NCBI RefSeq assembly: GCF_014652915.1
Contig: NZ_BMZS01000001.1
Coordinates: 448,779-512,778, forward strand
Direction: 5' to 3'
Origin: Thalassobaculum fulvum
Lineage (GTDB): Bacteria; Pseudomonadota; Alphaproteobacteria; Thalassobaculales; Thalassobaculaceae
Length of the DNA stretch: 64,000 bases
Part shown: positions 1 to 10,365 of the stretch, piece after piece
Position numbering within the stretch: position 1 is the first letter of the stretch
How the letters are laid out: the number at the start of each line of letters is the position of its first letter
The notes under the pieces: model-generated
Told to the model about the DNA's origin: nothing
Databases searched by the model: none
The model's input: only the letters and a program-made list of their open reading frames with translations
Position numbers and translations under genes: made by a program

Positions 1-1291
1 CGAAGAACTCCTCGGCCAGGGCGCGCACGATGTCCCACTGCGCCGGGCTGGTGTCCTGGGCCTCGTCGATCAGGATGTGGTCGAGACCGCCGTCGAGCTT
101 GAACAGCACCCAGGCCGCCACGCCCGGCCGCTGCAGCAGGCTGCGGGCGCGTTCCACCAGGTCCTCGTAGTCGAGCTCGGCGCGCCGGGCCTTGGCGGCC
201 TCGTAGGCCTCGATCACGGCGGTCGCGAGGGTCAGCAGCGCCACCGTCCGCTCGGCGGTGGCGCACGCCTTCCGCATTTCCTCGACGGCGACCAGCCGCT
301 CGGCCTCAGCCAGCAGGGTGTCGGCGGCGGCCGCGTCGAAATCCAGGGTGCCCTTGGTCGCTTGTCGGGCCAGCGGCGTACCGTCCTGTTTGAGGAACTG
401 GTCGCGGTACTCGTCCCAGCGGTTGGCCCGCTGCTCCGCGTCCTGCAGCGACAGCCAGTCGGCAATCACCGGAGCGCGCCGCACGTCGGTCTTCGCACCA
501 TGCGTCAGCGCTTCGGCGGCGCGGCGCAACGCCGGGGCGTCGAACGCCCGGGACGCGCAGGCCGCGAGCAGCAATTCGCGATCGCCGGTGCCGGGTGCGA
601 TGCCGAGCCGGCGGTGGATCGCCGCCGCCAGGCCGTCGGGCCCGCCGGCCGCGCCGAGCGCGGCACGCAGCCGGGTGCGGGCGGCGAGCACGGCGCGCAT
701 CAGTTCGCGGAACTGGTCCTGGTTGGCCTTTCCGGTGATCACGCCGAGAGCGTCGGCCAGCTTGGACTCCTCGGCCGTGCGGGCGCGCGCCAGCACATGC
801 GCCTCGGCGTCGGCCAGCAGCCCGGCGCTGGCCCGGTCGTCGGCCAGCCGGAAATGCGGCGGCACCCCGGCCTCCAGCGGGAACCGGCCGAGCAGCGACT
901 GGGCGAAGGCGTGGATGGTCTGGATCTTCAGCCCGCCCGGGGCGTCCAGCACCTCGGCGAACAGCCGCCGGGCCTTGGCCAGCCGGCGGCGGCTGGGCGT
1001 GGTGCCGGACAGGGCGGCGAGGTCGTCGACCAGCTCCGGCTCGGGCACCACCGTCCACTCGGCCAGCCGGCCCTGCAGGCGGGTCGCCATCTCGGCCGCC
1101 GCCGCCTTGGTGTAGGTCAGGCACAGCAGCCGCTCCGGCGAGGCGCCGTCGAGCAGCAGGTTCAGCAGCCGGTCGGTCAGCACCTTGGTCTTGCCGGACC
1201 CGGCCGACGCCGCCACCCATGCCGAGGCGGCCGGGTCGGCGGCGGCGCGCTGCCGCTCGCTGGCCAGCGCGATGACGGTGGCGTCGGTCAT
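1..1291 (-). CDS. addA: AddA, double-strand break repair helicase-nuclease (N-terminal 430 residues, cut by window edge)
   Basis: AddA is the UvrD-type helicase and nuclease subunit of the AddAB complex, which resects DNA ends for RecA-dependent repair in the cytoplasm. The reading frame opens at an ATG (first base 1291) with a GGGAG ribosome site about 9 bases upstream and stays open to the window edge, so only the N-terminal third of a protein usually near 1150 aa is present. Visible helicase motifs are Walker A GSGKT at residues 31-35, a motif Ia region (LTYTKAAAAEMATRL), and motif II DEAQDT near residue 410. It lies downstream of addB on the same strand, with 177 bases between them that hold an extragenic palindrome. 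Shadow frames over this stretch look long but lack family motifs. Confidence 0.93.
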   Translation of the reverse strand, partial: MTDATVIALASERQRAAADPAASAWVAASAGSGKTKVLTDRLLNLLLDGASPERLLCLTYTKAAAAEMATRLQGRLAEWTVVPEPELVDDLAALSGTTPSRRRLAKARRLFAEVLDAPGGLKIQTIHAFAQSLLGRFPLEAGVPPHFRLADDRASAGLLADAEAHVLARARTAEESKLADALGVITGKANQDQFRELMRAVLAARTRLRAALGAAGGPDGLAAAIHRRLGIAPGTGDRELLLAACASRAFDAPALRRAAEALTHGAKTDVRRAPVIADWLSLQDAEQRANRWDEYRDQFLKQDGTPLARQATKGTLDFDAAAADTLLAEAERLVAVEEMRKACATAERTVALLTLATAVIEAYEAAKARRAELDYEDLVERARSLLQRPGVAAWVLFKLDGGLDHILIDEAQDTSPAQWDIVRALAEEFF

Positions 1292-1320
1292 GACGACGGC
1301 TCCCGGCGAAGGAGCGGCGG

Positions 1321-1432
1321 GTGGGTCCCGGCTCTTCGCGGCTGCGCCGCTTCGGCCGGGATGACGTCAGAAGAAATAACCGACGTCATCCCGGTCCGGG
1401 GTGCCGCAGGCGGACCGGAACCGGGACCTACG
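1321..1432. repeat. Extragenic palindromic element, copy 1
   Basis: Two hairpin arms face each other. The left arm runs from GGTCCCGG to CCGGGATGACG and the right arm from CGTCATCCCGG to CCGGGACC, with a short AT-richer centre (about 1366-1382). It sits in the spacer between addB and addA, which are otherwise likely co-transcribed. It belongs to a family of 11 copies in this window. Confidence 0.85.
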
Positions 1433-1468
1433 GATCGACGGGGGTGTGGGAGGTGCGCCGTCATCGCC

Positions 1469-4400
1469 TCACTCCTCCTCGCCGGCGGCCCACTCGCCGA
1501 TCCGGGCGAGGTGCTCGTAGTCGTTGAAGCGCGGCTTGCGGGCGGCGTCGGGAACCGAGTGGTAGGGGGTCGCCGGGTCGTCGAAGGTGGCGATCAGGTC
1601 GCGCAGCCCGGCCTCGGCTTCGGCCACCAGCTCGGCGATGCCGTCGGCCACCTCGTCGATCGTGCCGGGCGGGTCGCCGCCGCCGACCCGCCAGTAGGCC
1701 AGCGACGAGGTCTCGCCGGCAGGTAGCCCGGGGAACCCGCCGTGCGCCAGCATCAGCGCCTCCAGCGGCAGCTGCGGGGCGGCGCCGTTCTTCAGCTCGG
1801 TGCGGGTCGGCCGGCCGCCGGTCTTGTAGTCGACGATGGCGTAGCTGCCGTCGGCCAGGCGGTCGATGCGGTCGGCGATGCCGGTCACCGTGAACGGCCC
1901 GGCCGGGCCGTCGACCGTCAGCTCGCCGCGCTGCTCGGTGGCGGTCGCCGACAGCGAGCGGCGGCGGTCGCGCTCGACCTCGACGAACCAGGCGGCGACC
2001 CGCTCGAAGCGCGGCCACCAGAACGCCCGCACCCCGGGCCGGTCCATGTGCCCGGCGAAGGTCTGCCGGCCGATCTCGAGAAGGCGTTGCAGCGGGTCGG
2101 GCGGCAGGTCGCGCGGGTGCTCGCGCACGAAGATGTCGAGCGCCCGGTGGATGGTGTCGCCGCGCTCGGCGGCGCTCGGGTCGGTGTCCAGGTCGTCGAG
2201 CGCGCGCAGCTTCAGGATCTGCGAGGCGTAGATCGAGTACGGGTCGCGCAGCCAGGTCTCGATCCGGGTCACCGACAGCCGGCGCGGCCGCACCGCGACC
2301 GGCGGGCGGGGCAGCGGCGGGGCGCCGGGCACGACCGCGTCCGGCCGGTCGAGCTCGGCATGCCAAGCCGCCGGCACCGGGTCGGCGGCGAACCGGTCGG
2401 CGGCGCCGAGCGCGCGCGCCACCGTGTCGAGCCGCAGCAGCCAGCGCGACGGCACCGTCGGCGTGCCCTCGACCCGGATCGAGCGGGTCAGCACCGCCTC
2501 CGGCGCGCCGAGCGCCATGGTCACGTCGTGGGCGGCCAGGCCGATCCGCCGCTCCGGCGCCGGCAGCCCGAAATCGCGCCGCATCGGCCGGCTCATCCAC
2601 GGGTCGGGCGGCGGGTCGGCCGGCCAGCTGCCCTCGTTCAGCCCGCCCAGGATGACCCGGTCGAAGCGCTGCAGCCGGGCCTCCAGGGCGCCGAGGATGT
2701 GCAGCCGCGGGTGGGCGCCCCAGCGCGGCCGCACCGCCCGGCCTTCCAGCAGCGCCTCGAACAGCCCGGGCCAGGTCCGGCCGGGAATCCCGCCCAGCAC
2801 CGCCAGGGCGTCGCGCATCTCGTCGAACAGCCGGGCCAGCGCCTCGCCGGAATCGCCGCGCCACAGCCGGTCGGCGCCGCTCTCGTCGGCGGTGGCGGCC
2901 AGCGCCTCGGCGGCCCGGGCGTGGGCGGCGGCGATCTCCACGGCCGGCACCTCGGCGGCGGCCATCAGGGCCGGCAGGTCGCCGAGCCGGGCCGCCAGGT
3001 CGTCGAGCCAGGCCAGCAGGCCGGCGCGTTCCTCGGCGAGCTTGTCGTCGAGACCGGCGACCGCGGCGCGCAGCCCGTCGATGCCGGGCCCCGGGCGCGG
3101 GCCGCGCAGCACCCGGCGCTCCAGCCGCCGGACCAGCCGGCGGAACGTGTCGGGGCCCTGCCCGCCGGCGGCCAGCGGATGCTTCAGGGCGGCCAGCAGC
3201 GGCACCGGGGCGGCCTGCTCGGCGGCGAGGTCGGCGACCAGCCGCAGGAACGCCGCCGGGACACTCTCGGCCAGCGGCCGGCCGGCGGAATCGTTGACCG
3301 GGACGTCCCAGCGCTCGAGCTCGCTGGCGACCCGGCGGGCCAGGTCGCGGTCCGGGGTCACCAGGGCGGCGGTCCGGCCCGGGGTCTCCAGCACCTCGCG
3401 CATCAGCACGGCGATGGCGCCGGCCTCCTCGCGCGGGCCGGGCGCGTCGATCCGGCGGATGCCGTCGAAGCAGCCGGCGTCGAGCTGGGCCGGGTCGGTC
3501 GCCAGGGTCCGCCAGGCCTCGGTGGTGGCGGCCGGCCGCATCGCCTCGCGCACCATCGCCGCCCGCCCGGCCGAGGCAGGCGCGAATCCGCCGGCCCCGG
3601 GCCAGTCGGCGACCTCCGCCCGGCCGATGCCGAGGCCGCCCAGCAGCCGGTGCATGCCGTGCTGCGGGTGCGCCGGGTCGGCCCCGATCGCCGCCCAGGC
3701 GTCGTCGTCGGCGGCGAGGTCGAGGCCGGGCAGCACCAAAGCGCCGCGCGGCAGGCCGAGGACCGCCCGCATCAGCCCGGCGGTCGCGGGCACCGAGCCG
3801 GTGGAGCCGGCGATCACCACCGGGTCGGCCGGCGGGTTGGCGTCCCAGGCGGCGGCCCGGGCCCGCATCAGCGCGTCGCGCCGGGTCACCGGGTCGACGG
3901 CGTCCTGCTCGGCCAGCCACTGCGGCCAGGTCTCGGTGACGATCTCCAGGAACCGCAGGGTCAGGCCCCAGTGCTCGGCGTAGTCGGCCGGCACGATGTC
4001 GGCCAGCCGCCCGAAGTCGAGGCCCTCGGCCTGGACCTGGTCGATCAGCCGGGCGAGGGCGGCAGCCAAGCGGGCGGCCTGCTCGGGCGAGCGCGGCGCG
4101 GCGACCCCGTCGGCCTCCAGCCGGTCGGCATAGGCCAGCACCAGCCGGGCCAGCAGCAGCTGGCGGCGCAGCGCCGGGATCGCCGGCGGCAGGTCGAGGG
4201 CGGCGGCGATCCCGGCGTCGTCGCCGTGGGCGAGGTCGAGTTCCTGGTCGTCGACGTCGGCCAGCGCCTGCAGGGTCGGCAGCAGCATCGGCCGGCCGTC
4301 GCCGAGCCGCAGGAACGCCTCGGCCGCCGAGCGGGCGGCGCGCTGGGTCGGCAGCAGCACGGTGGCGCGCGACAGCACCAGCGGGTCGCGGCCAGCGGCC

Positions 4401-4474
4401 TCCCACAGTCCGGCGGCCAGGGCGTCGAGGAACGGGACGCCGACCGGGATGGTGTAGACGCGCCCGCCGTCCAT
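1469..4474 (-). CDS. addB: AddB, double-strand break repair nuclease subunit
   Basis: AddB (1001 aa) is the partner of AddA in the alphaproteobacterial AddAB helicase-nuclease. The N-terminus carries the helicase-like fold with a degenerate nucleotide-site region (VLLPTQRAARSAAEAF). The C-terminus has the PD-(D/E)XK nuclease core, seen as GIADRID followed by VDYKTGG near residues 865-885. Length fits the family (about 1000 aa). The start ATG at 4474 is 7 bases from the murU stop, so the two are probably one transcript. Downstream comes an extragenic palindrome and then addA. Confidence 0.93.
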   Translation of the reverse strand: MDGGRVYTIPVGVPFLDALAAGLWEAAGRDPLVLSRATVLLPTQRAARSAAEAFLRLGDGRPMLLPTLQALADVDDQELDLAHGDDAGIAAALDLPPAIPALRRQLLLARLVLAYADRLEADGVAAPRSPEQAARLAAALARLIDQVQAEGLDFGRLADIVPADYAEHWGLTLRFLEIVTETWPQWLAEQDAVDPVTRRDALMRARAAAWDANPPADPVVIAGSTGSVPATAGLMRAVLGLPRGALVLPGLDLAADDDAWAAIGADPAHPQHGMHRLLGGLGIGRAEVADWPGAGGFAPASAGRAAMVREAMRPAATTEAWRTLATDPAQLDAGCFDGIRRIDAPGPREEAGAIAVLMREVLETPGRTAALVTPDRDLARRVASELERWDVPVNDSAGRPLAESVPAAFLRLVADLAAEQAAPVPLLAALKHPLAAGGQGPDTFRRLVRRLERRVLRGPRPGPGIDGLRAAVAGLDDKLAEERAGLLAWLDDLAARLGDLPALMAAAEVPAVEIAAAHARAAEALAATADESGADRLWRGDSGEALARLFDEMRDALAVLGGIPGRTWPGLFEALLEGRAVRPRWGAHPRLHILGALEARLQRFDRVILGGLNEGSWPADPPPDPWMSRPMRRDFGLPAPERRIGLAAHDVTMALGAPEAVLTRSIRVEGTPTVPSRWLLRLDTVARALGAADRFAADPVPAAWHAELDRPDAVVPGAPPLPRPPVAVRPRRLSVTRIETWLRDPYSIYASQILKLRALDDLDTDPSAAERGDTIHRALDIFVREHPRDLPPDPLQRLLEIGRQTFAGHMDRPGVRAFWWPRFERVAAWFVEVERDRRRSLSATATEQRGELTVDGPAGPFTVTGIADRIDRLADGSYAIVDYKTGGRPTRTELKNGAAPQLPLEALMLAHGGFPGLPAGETSSLAYWRVGGGDPPGTIDEVADGIAELVAEAEAGLRDLIATFDDPATPYHSVPDAARKPRFNDYEHLARIGEWAAGEEE

Positions 4475-4481
4475 CGGTTCC

Positions 4482-5246
4482 TCAGATGAACGGTGTGTCC
4501 GGCACGTGCCCCTGGGCGAAGCGGCGGTTCGCCTCGTCGAGGTCGGCCGGCGTGGAGATGTGGTACCAGAGGCCGTCGTGCACCGCGCCGAACAGGCGCC
4601 CGGCCTCCTCGGCGCGGTCGTAGACGACGTTCATCGAGAACGCGCCCTCGGGCGCAGCTGCCAGGGCGCGCGGGTGGATGATCGACACCCCCATGTAGGC
4701 GTAGGGCGCGACCCGGCTCTCCGGCCGGCGGGTCAGGCGGCCGTCCGGGTCCATGACGTAGTCGCCCAGGCCGTGCCAGCCGAGCACCCGGGCGAACGGG
4801 TACAGCAGCAGCAGCACGTCCATGGCCTCGTCGTTCCAGATTTCGGCGAACCGGTGCAGGGCGTCGCGCAGCCCGTCCAGCCAGACGCTGTCGCCGTTGA
4901 TCACGAAGAACGGCTCCTCGCCGAGCAGCGGCAGCGCGTTGACGACGCTGCCGCCGGTCTCCAGCGGCTCGGGCTCCCGGATCAGGGTGACCGCCGGGGA
5001 GTCGCGGCCGGCCAGATGCGCCTCGAACCGCTCGGCCAGGTGGTGGGCGTTGACCACCGCGTGGGTCACCCCGGCGACGGCCAGCCGGTCGAGGATTCGG
5101 TCGAGGATCGGCCGGCCGCCGACCTCGATCAGCGGCTTCGGGCAGCTGTCGGTCAGCGGCGCCAGCCGGGTGCCGCGGCCGGCGGCCAGCACCATCGCGG
5201 TCTCCGGGACCCAGGGGGATCGCTTCTTCAGGCCGGGAAGGAGCAT
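4482..5246 (-). CDS. murU: MurU-type N-acetylmuramate-1-phosphate uridylyltransferase
   Basis: A 254-aa sugar-1-phosphate nucleotidyltransferase. The N-terminal motif AAGRGTRLAPLT (residues 21-32) and PKPL (36-39) are the nucleotide-binding signature of this fold. In cell-wall recycling, MurU converts MurNAc-1-phosphate to UDP-MurNAc, bypassing de novo synthesis and its fosfomycin-sensitive step. The assignment to MurU rather than a mannose- or glucose-1-phosphate enzyme rests on the gene directly upstream being an AmgK-type sugar kinase, a pair known from Pseudomonas and Caulobacter. The spacer to amgK is 40 bases; addB follows after 7 bases. Confidence 0.85.
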   Translation of the reverse strand: MLLPGLKKRSPWVPETAMVLAAGRGTRLAPLTDSCPKPLIEVGGRPILDRILDRLAVAGVTHAVVNAHHLAERFEAHLAGRDSPAVTLIREPEPLETGGSVVNALPLLGEEPFFVINGDSVWLDGLRDALHRFAEIWNDEAMDVLLLLYPFARVLGWHGLGDYVMDPDGRLTRRPESRVAPYAYMGVSIIHPRALAAAPEGAFSMNVVYDRAEEAGRLFGAVHDGLWYHISTPADLDEANRRFAQGHVPDTPFI

Positions 5247-5286
5247 GGCGTTCTCGGAGTGTTGGCGAGGATCGGCCGGATCGGGG

Positions 5287-6351
5287 TCACCGGTCGACGG
5301 CCTTCGGGCGGCGGACTTCCGGCCCCGGCTGGATGCGGGCTTCGGCCGGCACGGTGGCGTCGAGCCAGGCCCGCACCGCGTCCAGGCCGGCCAGGATAAG
5401 GTCGCGCTCGACGTGCCGCCAGATCCGCGGGATGTGGTGCAGGTAGCGCGGGTTGTCGTACAGCGCCGACTGGCGTCCGAAGATTCCGAACACCTTGAGG
5501 CCGCGCTGGGCGCCGAGTCCGTAGTAGCTGCGGTCGAAGGCGACCGGATCGGCCGGCCGCAGGGCGGCGCGGTAGCGGTCGAGCATGGCGTCCTCGAGCC
5601 CGTCGGCGAGGTCGCGCCGGGAATCCTGGAGCAGCGAGACCAGGTCGTAGGAGGCCGGGCCGGCGACCGCGTCCTGGAAGTCGAGCAGGCCGCACGCCGC
5701 GATGCCGGGGCGGGCCGGCAGCACCATCAGGTTGTCGACGTGGAAGTCGCGCAGCACCAGCGTCTCCCGGGCCCCGCGCAGCACCGGCATGGCGTCCCGC
5801 CACGCCGCGACGTAGCCGGCGCGCTCGGCGTCGTCGAGCTCGCGCCCCAGCACCAGCGGGAAGTACCAGTCGAGCGGCAGCGCCGCCTCGGCGATCAGCT
5901 TGCCGTCGTCGTAGGGCGGCACGTCGTAGCCGATGGTCGGCGACCGCCGGTGCAGGTCGACCAGCAGGTCGGTGGCGGTGGCGTACAGCACCGTCTCGTC
6001 GACCCCGGCGGCCAGCGCCCGGCTGTAGGTGGTGTCGCCGAGATCCTCGAGCAGCAGGAAGCCCTGCTCCTCGTCCGCCGCCAGGATCCGCGGCGCGCTG
6101 TAGCCGTAGCGGTGAAGCTGCCCGGCCACCGCCAGGAACGGCCGCACGTCCTCGCCCTTGTCGGGCGGCGCGTCCATCAGCACGGCGCGCTCGCCGTCGC
6201 GGGTCAGCCGGTCGTAGGACCGGAACGAGGCGTCGCGGGCGAGCGGCCGGCGCTCGGCGTCGCCCCAGCCGTTCGCCCGAAGGAAACCGACCAGCCGGTC
6301 CTGCCGGTCGCTGCCGGTATCGGGTCCGCCGGTCGCGGCTGCGATGGTCAC
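5287..6351 (-). CDS. amgK: AmgK-type anomeric N-acetylmuramate/N-acetylglucosamine kinase
   Basis: A 354-aa protein of the aminoglycoside-phosphotransferase fold. DASFRSYDRL near residue 42 matches the nucleotide loop of AmgK-like kinases, and the catalytic loop RDFHVDNLM (about residue 200) followed by LLDFQDA (about 222) gives the Brenner-type Asp and the metal-binding Asp. AmgK phosphorylates MurNAc or GlcNAc on the anomeric position, feeding MurU next door. I choose the GTG at 6351, which overlaps the TGA of tsaE (GTGA), as the start; longer in-frame extensions run through the tsaE and divL shadows and are not credible. The overlap suggests translational coupling. Confidence 0.85.
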   Translation of the reverse strand: MTIAAATGGPDTGSDRQDRLVGFLRANGWGDAERRPLARDASFRSYDRLTRDGERAVLMDAPPDKGEDVRPFLAVAGQLHRYGYSAPRILAADEEQGFLLLEDLGDTTYSRALAAGVDETVLYATATDLLVDLHRRSPTIGYDVPPYDDGKLIAEAALPLDWYFPLVLGRELDDAERAGYVAAWRDAMPVLRGARETLVLRDFHVDNLMVLPARPGIAACGLLDFQDAVAGPASYDLVSLLQDSRRDLADGLEDAMLDRYRAALRPADPVAFDRSYYGLGAQRGLKVFGIFGRQSALYDNPRYLHHIPRIWRHVERDLILAGLDAVRAWLDATVPAEARIQPGPEVRRPKAVDR

Positions 6352-6911
6352 GTGCGTTCCTCGACTCCGTTCGTCCAACCGGCCGCCAGGCTGCGCAGCC
6401 GGTCGGTCCAGGTCCCGAACCCGACGAGGGTGGCTCGACGGGCGTCCGGGGCTTGTTGACACATTTCGAGCGCGAGTTCGAGACGGTCGACGGGAATCCA
6501 GGGCCCGAGCCGATCCGGCCACTCGACCAGCAGCACGGCCTCGGCCAGGCCTTGCTCGATTCCCAGCTCCGGCAGCTCGTCCGGATCGCCGAGGCGGTAC
6601 AGGTCGCAGTGCCAGACCGGGCCGCGCTGTCCGTCGTAGGGCTGGACCAGGGTGAAGGTCGGGCTCGGGACTTCGGCCGCCGGGTCGCCGACCCAGGCGC
6701 GCACGAACGCCCGGGCGAACGCCGACTTGCCGGCCCCGAGCGGCCCGGTCAGCAGCACCGCCTCGCCCGGCCGGGCGAGCCCGGCGACCGCCGCGGCCAG
6801 CCGCTCCGTGGCGGCCAGGTCGGGCAGCTCCAGGACGGCGCGTTCGGGCGGCCTGGGTTCGGGCGGCCCGGGTTCGGGCGGCTTGGGATCGGACGGCATG
6901 CGGGCGGGCAC
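6348..6911 (-). CDS. tsaE: TsaE, tRNA t6A-modification ATPase
   Basis: TsaE is the P-loop ATPase that works with TsaD and TsaB to place threonylcarbamoyl on A37 of ANN-decoding tRNAs. The 187-aa protein shows Walker A GPLGAGKS (56-63), the family motif PSPTFTLV (82-89) and HCDLYRLG. The first about 25 residues are an unusual Pro/Glu-rich extension made by 15-bp tandem DNA repeats; because of it the true start (residue 1 or Met5) is uncertain. It lies 12 bases after divL and overlaps amgK by 4 bases. Confidence 0.92.
   Translation of the reverse strand: MPARMPSDPKPPEPGPPEPRPPERAVLELPDLAATERLAAAVAGLARPGEAVLLTGPLGAGKSAFARAFVRAWVGDPAAEVPSPTFTLVQPYDGQRGPVWHCDLYRLGDPDELPELGIEQGLAEAVLLVEWPDRLGPWIPVDRLELALEMCQQAPDARRATLVGFGTWTDRLRSLAAGWTNGVEERT
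6843..6902. repeat. 15-bp tandem repeat coding for the TsaE N-terminal Pro/Glu tail
   Basis: Three close copies of a 15-bp unit (TTCGGGCGGCNYGGG on the plus strand) and a fourth decayed copy stand head to tail. Read on the minus strand they encode repeats of the form PPEPG/PPEPR. The unit is a multiple of three, so copy-number change keeps the tsaE frame. Confidence 0.8.
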
Positions 6912-6923
6912 GGTCGGGGCCGC

Positions 6924-8987
6924 TCAGGCGCCGGCGGCCGGTCGGCGGGCGGTGCGCGGGATCCGGCAGACCACTTCGGTGCCGTGACCCGGCTCGGACA
7001 CCAGGTTCACGGTGCCGTTGTGCAGCTCGATCAGCGACTTGACCAGGGCCAGGCCGAGCCCGGCGCCGGCGTCGCGGCCGGCGCGCTCGAACCGGTCGAA
7101 CACCCGGCTCTGGTCCTCGTGGGCGATCCCGACGCCGGTGTCGGTCACCCGGAACAGCACGGCGTCGCCGTCGTCCTCGACCGAAACCTGCACGCGGCCG
7201 CCGTCCGGCGTGAAGGCGAAGGCGTTGGACACCAGGTTGTAGAGCGCCTGGGTGAGCCGGCGCTCGTCGACGACGATCGGCGCGATCCCGTCGCCGGTCC
7301 GGACCGTGAAGTCGATGCGGCGCGCCCGCGCCCGCTCGCGGCCGAGGTGCTCGACCGCGTCGGCCAGCCGGGCCGGGTCGACGTCGGCCCGGTCGAGCTC
7401 CAGATAGCCGGCCTCGATCGAGGCGAGGTCGAGGATGTCGTTGACCAGTCGCACCAGCCGGTTCGAGGACTGCAGGATGGCGCGGGCGTACTCCTTCTGC
7501 CGGTCGTTCATCGGCCCGGCGTATTCCTGCTCGAGGATCTCGGAGAACCCGATGATGGCGTTCAGCGGCGTGCGCAGCTCGTAGGACACGTTGGCCAGGA
7601 ACTCGCTCTTCAGCCGGTCGGCCATCTCCAGGGCCTCGGTGCGCTCCTGCAGGGCGTGCTGGACCGCGAGCGTGTCGGTCACGTCGCGGAAGTTCAGCAG
7701 CATCGCCCCGTCCGGCAGCGGCACCAGGCCGTAGTCGAGCACCCGGCCGTCGCTCTTCTCGATGCGGCCCGACCGCGGCTCGCGCTCGGCCAGGCGCGCC
7801 ACCCATTCGGCCTTCACGGTCTCCCAGCGGTCCTGCTCGGAGAACCGAGGCCGCATCGCCTCCAGCACCAGGGCCACGTGCGGCTCGTCGTCGCCGAACC
7901 CGGCCGGCAGGCCCCACTGGTTGCGGAAGGTCGGGTTGATCAGCTTCAGCCGGCCGTCGGCACCGAACGCGGCGATGCCTTCGTACAGGTTGTCCAGGGT
8001 CTCCTGCTGCACGGCCGTCAGGGTGTTGTAGGAGCGCTCCAGCGACAGCCGGTCGGTGACGTCCTCGAACACCATCAGCAGGCCGCCGAACGGGTGCGGG
8101 GTGACCGCCATGCGCACGGTGGTGTCGTCGGGCAGGAACAGCAGCTCCTCGTGGCTGCCGATCAGGGTCGTGAACAGGCGGTTGAAGTCGTCGCGCCAGG
8201 CCCGGAAGTCGGACTGCTCGGGCAGCCGGCGGTTCTCGCGGGCGCGCTCGAGCACTTCGGTCAGGGTCGGGTCGCGCTCCAGCAGCTCGGCATCGACCCC
8301 CCACAGCCGGCCGAAGGCGGTGTTGGCGAAGATCAGCCGCTTGTCCGGGCCGAACACCGCGACGGCGGTGTGCAGGGTCTCCAGCACCTCGGCGTGGGCG
8401 TCGACGTGGCGCGCCAGCTCCGACTGCAGCTGCTCAAGCGTGGTCAGGTCGCGGGCGGTGCCGACGGTGCCGTCGGGCAGGCCGCCCTCGCCGCCGGCGG
8501 TCGGGGCCTCGGTGAGGTCGACCAGCCGGCGATCGCCGTGGACCACCATGTTGCGGCTCTCGCTCTGGGCCCGGCCCAGCTTGACCGCCCGCTCGGCCAG
8601 GGAGGTGGCCTTCTCGAGCTCCGGGAGCAGCGGCCCGGCGCCGGCGTTACCGTGCCGCAGGGTGCCGTCGCGGTCGCGGCGCCAGACCGGCACGGCGATC
8701 GCGTCGATGAGCGCCCGCTCGTGCGCGGCCAGCCGCTCGGGCAGGGCGGCCTCGGCGGCCCGGGCGGCCTCGCGGGCCGCGGCGAGGTCGCGCTGCACGG
8801 TTGCGGTGCGTTTGATCTGCAGCGCGTACAGGGCCGCCAGGACCAGGGTGAAGCCGCCGAGCGCCAGCACGGTGATCAGGTCGCTGCCGGCCGGCACCGC
8901 ATCGAGGTTGCCTTGGGCACGTAACGGAAACGGGACGACAGCGGTCGCCCCGGCGAGAATCGATGCGTATCTGAAAGACCGTTCCAC
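6924..8987 (-). CDS. divL: DivL-like PAS sensor kinase homologue with Tyr in place of the phospho-acceptor His
   Basis: A 687-aa membrane-anchored protein: one hydrophobic segment near residues 36-57, a helical linker rich in Ala/Glu/Arg (60-95), PAS-like domains about 200-315 and 325-440, a DHp helix, and a HATPase domain with N-box (YNLVSNAFAF), DTGVGI and GLGLAL. In the H-box the usual SHELRTPL reads SYELRTPL, with Tyr469 where the phosphorylated His belongs. Caulobacter DivL has the same change and acts as an allosteric regulator of CckA in the CtrA cell-cycle pathway. The neighbourhood (tsaE next) also matches. ATP-binding boxes look intact. Start ATG 8987 is 148 bases from the metK stop. 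Confidence 0.82.
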   Translation of the reverse strand: MERSFRYASILAGATAVVPFPLRAQGNLDAVPAGSDLITVLALGGFTLVLAALYALQIKRTATVQRDLAAAREAARAAEAALPERLAAHERALIDAIAVPVWRRDRDGTLRHGNAGAGPLLPELEKATSLAERAVKLGRAQSESRNMVVHGDRRLVDLTEAPTAGGEGGLPDGTVGTARDLTTLEQLQSELARHVDAHAEVLETLHTAVAVFGPDKRLIFANTAFGRLWGVDAELLERDPTLTEVLERARENRRLPEQSDFRAWRDDFNRLFTTLIGSHEELLFLPDDTTVRMAVTPHPFGGLLMVFEDVTDRLSLERSYNTLTAVQQETLDNLYEGIAAFGADGRLKLINPTFRNQWGLPAGFGDDEPHVALVLEAMRPRFSEQDRWETVKAEWVARLAEREPRSGRIEKSDGRVLDYGLVPLPDGAMLLNFRDVTDTLAVQHALQERTEALEMADRLKSEFLANVSYELRTPLNAIIGFSEILEQEYAGPMNDRQKEYARAILQSSNRLVRLVNDILDLASIEAGYLELDRADVDPARLADAVEHLGRERARARRIDFTVRTGDGIAPIVVDERRLTQALYNLVSNAFAFTPDGGRVQVSVEDDGDAVLFRVTDTGVGIAHEDQSRVFDRFERAGRDAGAGLGLALVKSLIELHNGTVNLVSEPGHGTEVVCRIPRTARRPAAGA

Positions 8988-9051
8988 CGGGCGAGCCTAC
9001 GCGGGCGGAACGGTGGGCGACAAGGTTCTGGAACGACGCGGCCGGCGCGGC

Positions 9052-9087
9052 GCCTCCGGGCCCGGCTCGGGTTCCGGGGCCGGAGGC
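9052..9087 (-). terminator. Possible metK terminator hairpin
   Basis: A 14-bp stem with one mismatch (GCCTCCGGGCCCGG against CCGGGGCCGGAGGC, 8-base loop) lies just past the metK stop and before divL. There is no T run after it on the minus strand, so it may be only a processing or pausing structure. Confidence 0.4.
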
Positions 9088-9135
9088 GTCCGACGGCGCG
9101 TCTTTCCGTTCTGTCGGCCCGTTCGGCCGGCCCGC

Positions 9136-10314
<1,179 letters not shown>

Positions 10315-10365
10315 GGGGCGCTCCATTCGGAGGATTTTTGGGGGCAGGGGCGAGCGGCCGTGGCG

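Noticed and set aside
77-1726. A 549-aa plus-strand frame over addA
   Set aside because: The minus frame shows all AddA helicase motifs; the plus frame is low-complexity and crosses the palindromic repeat.
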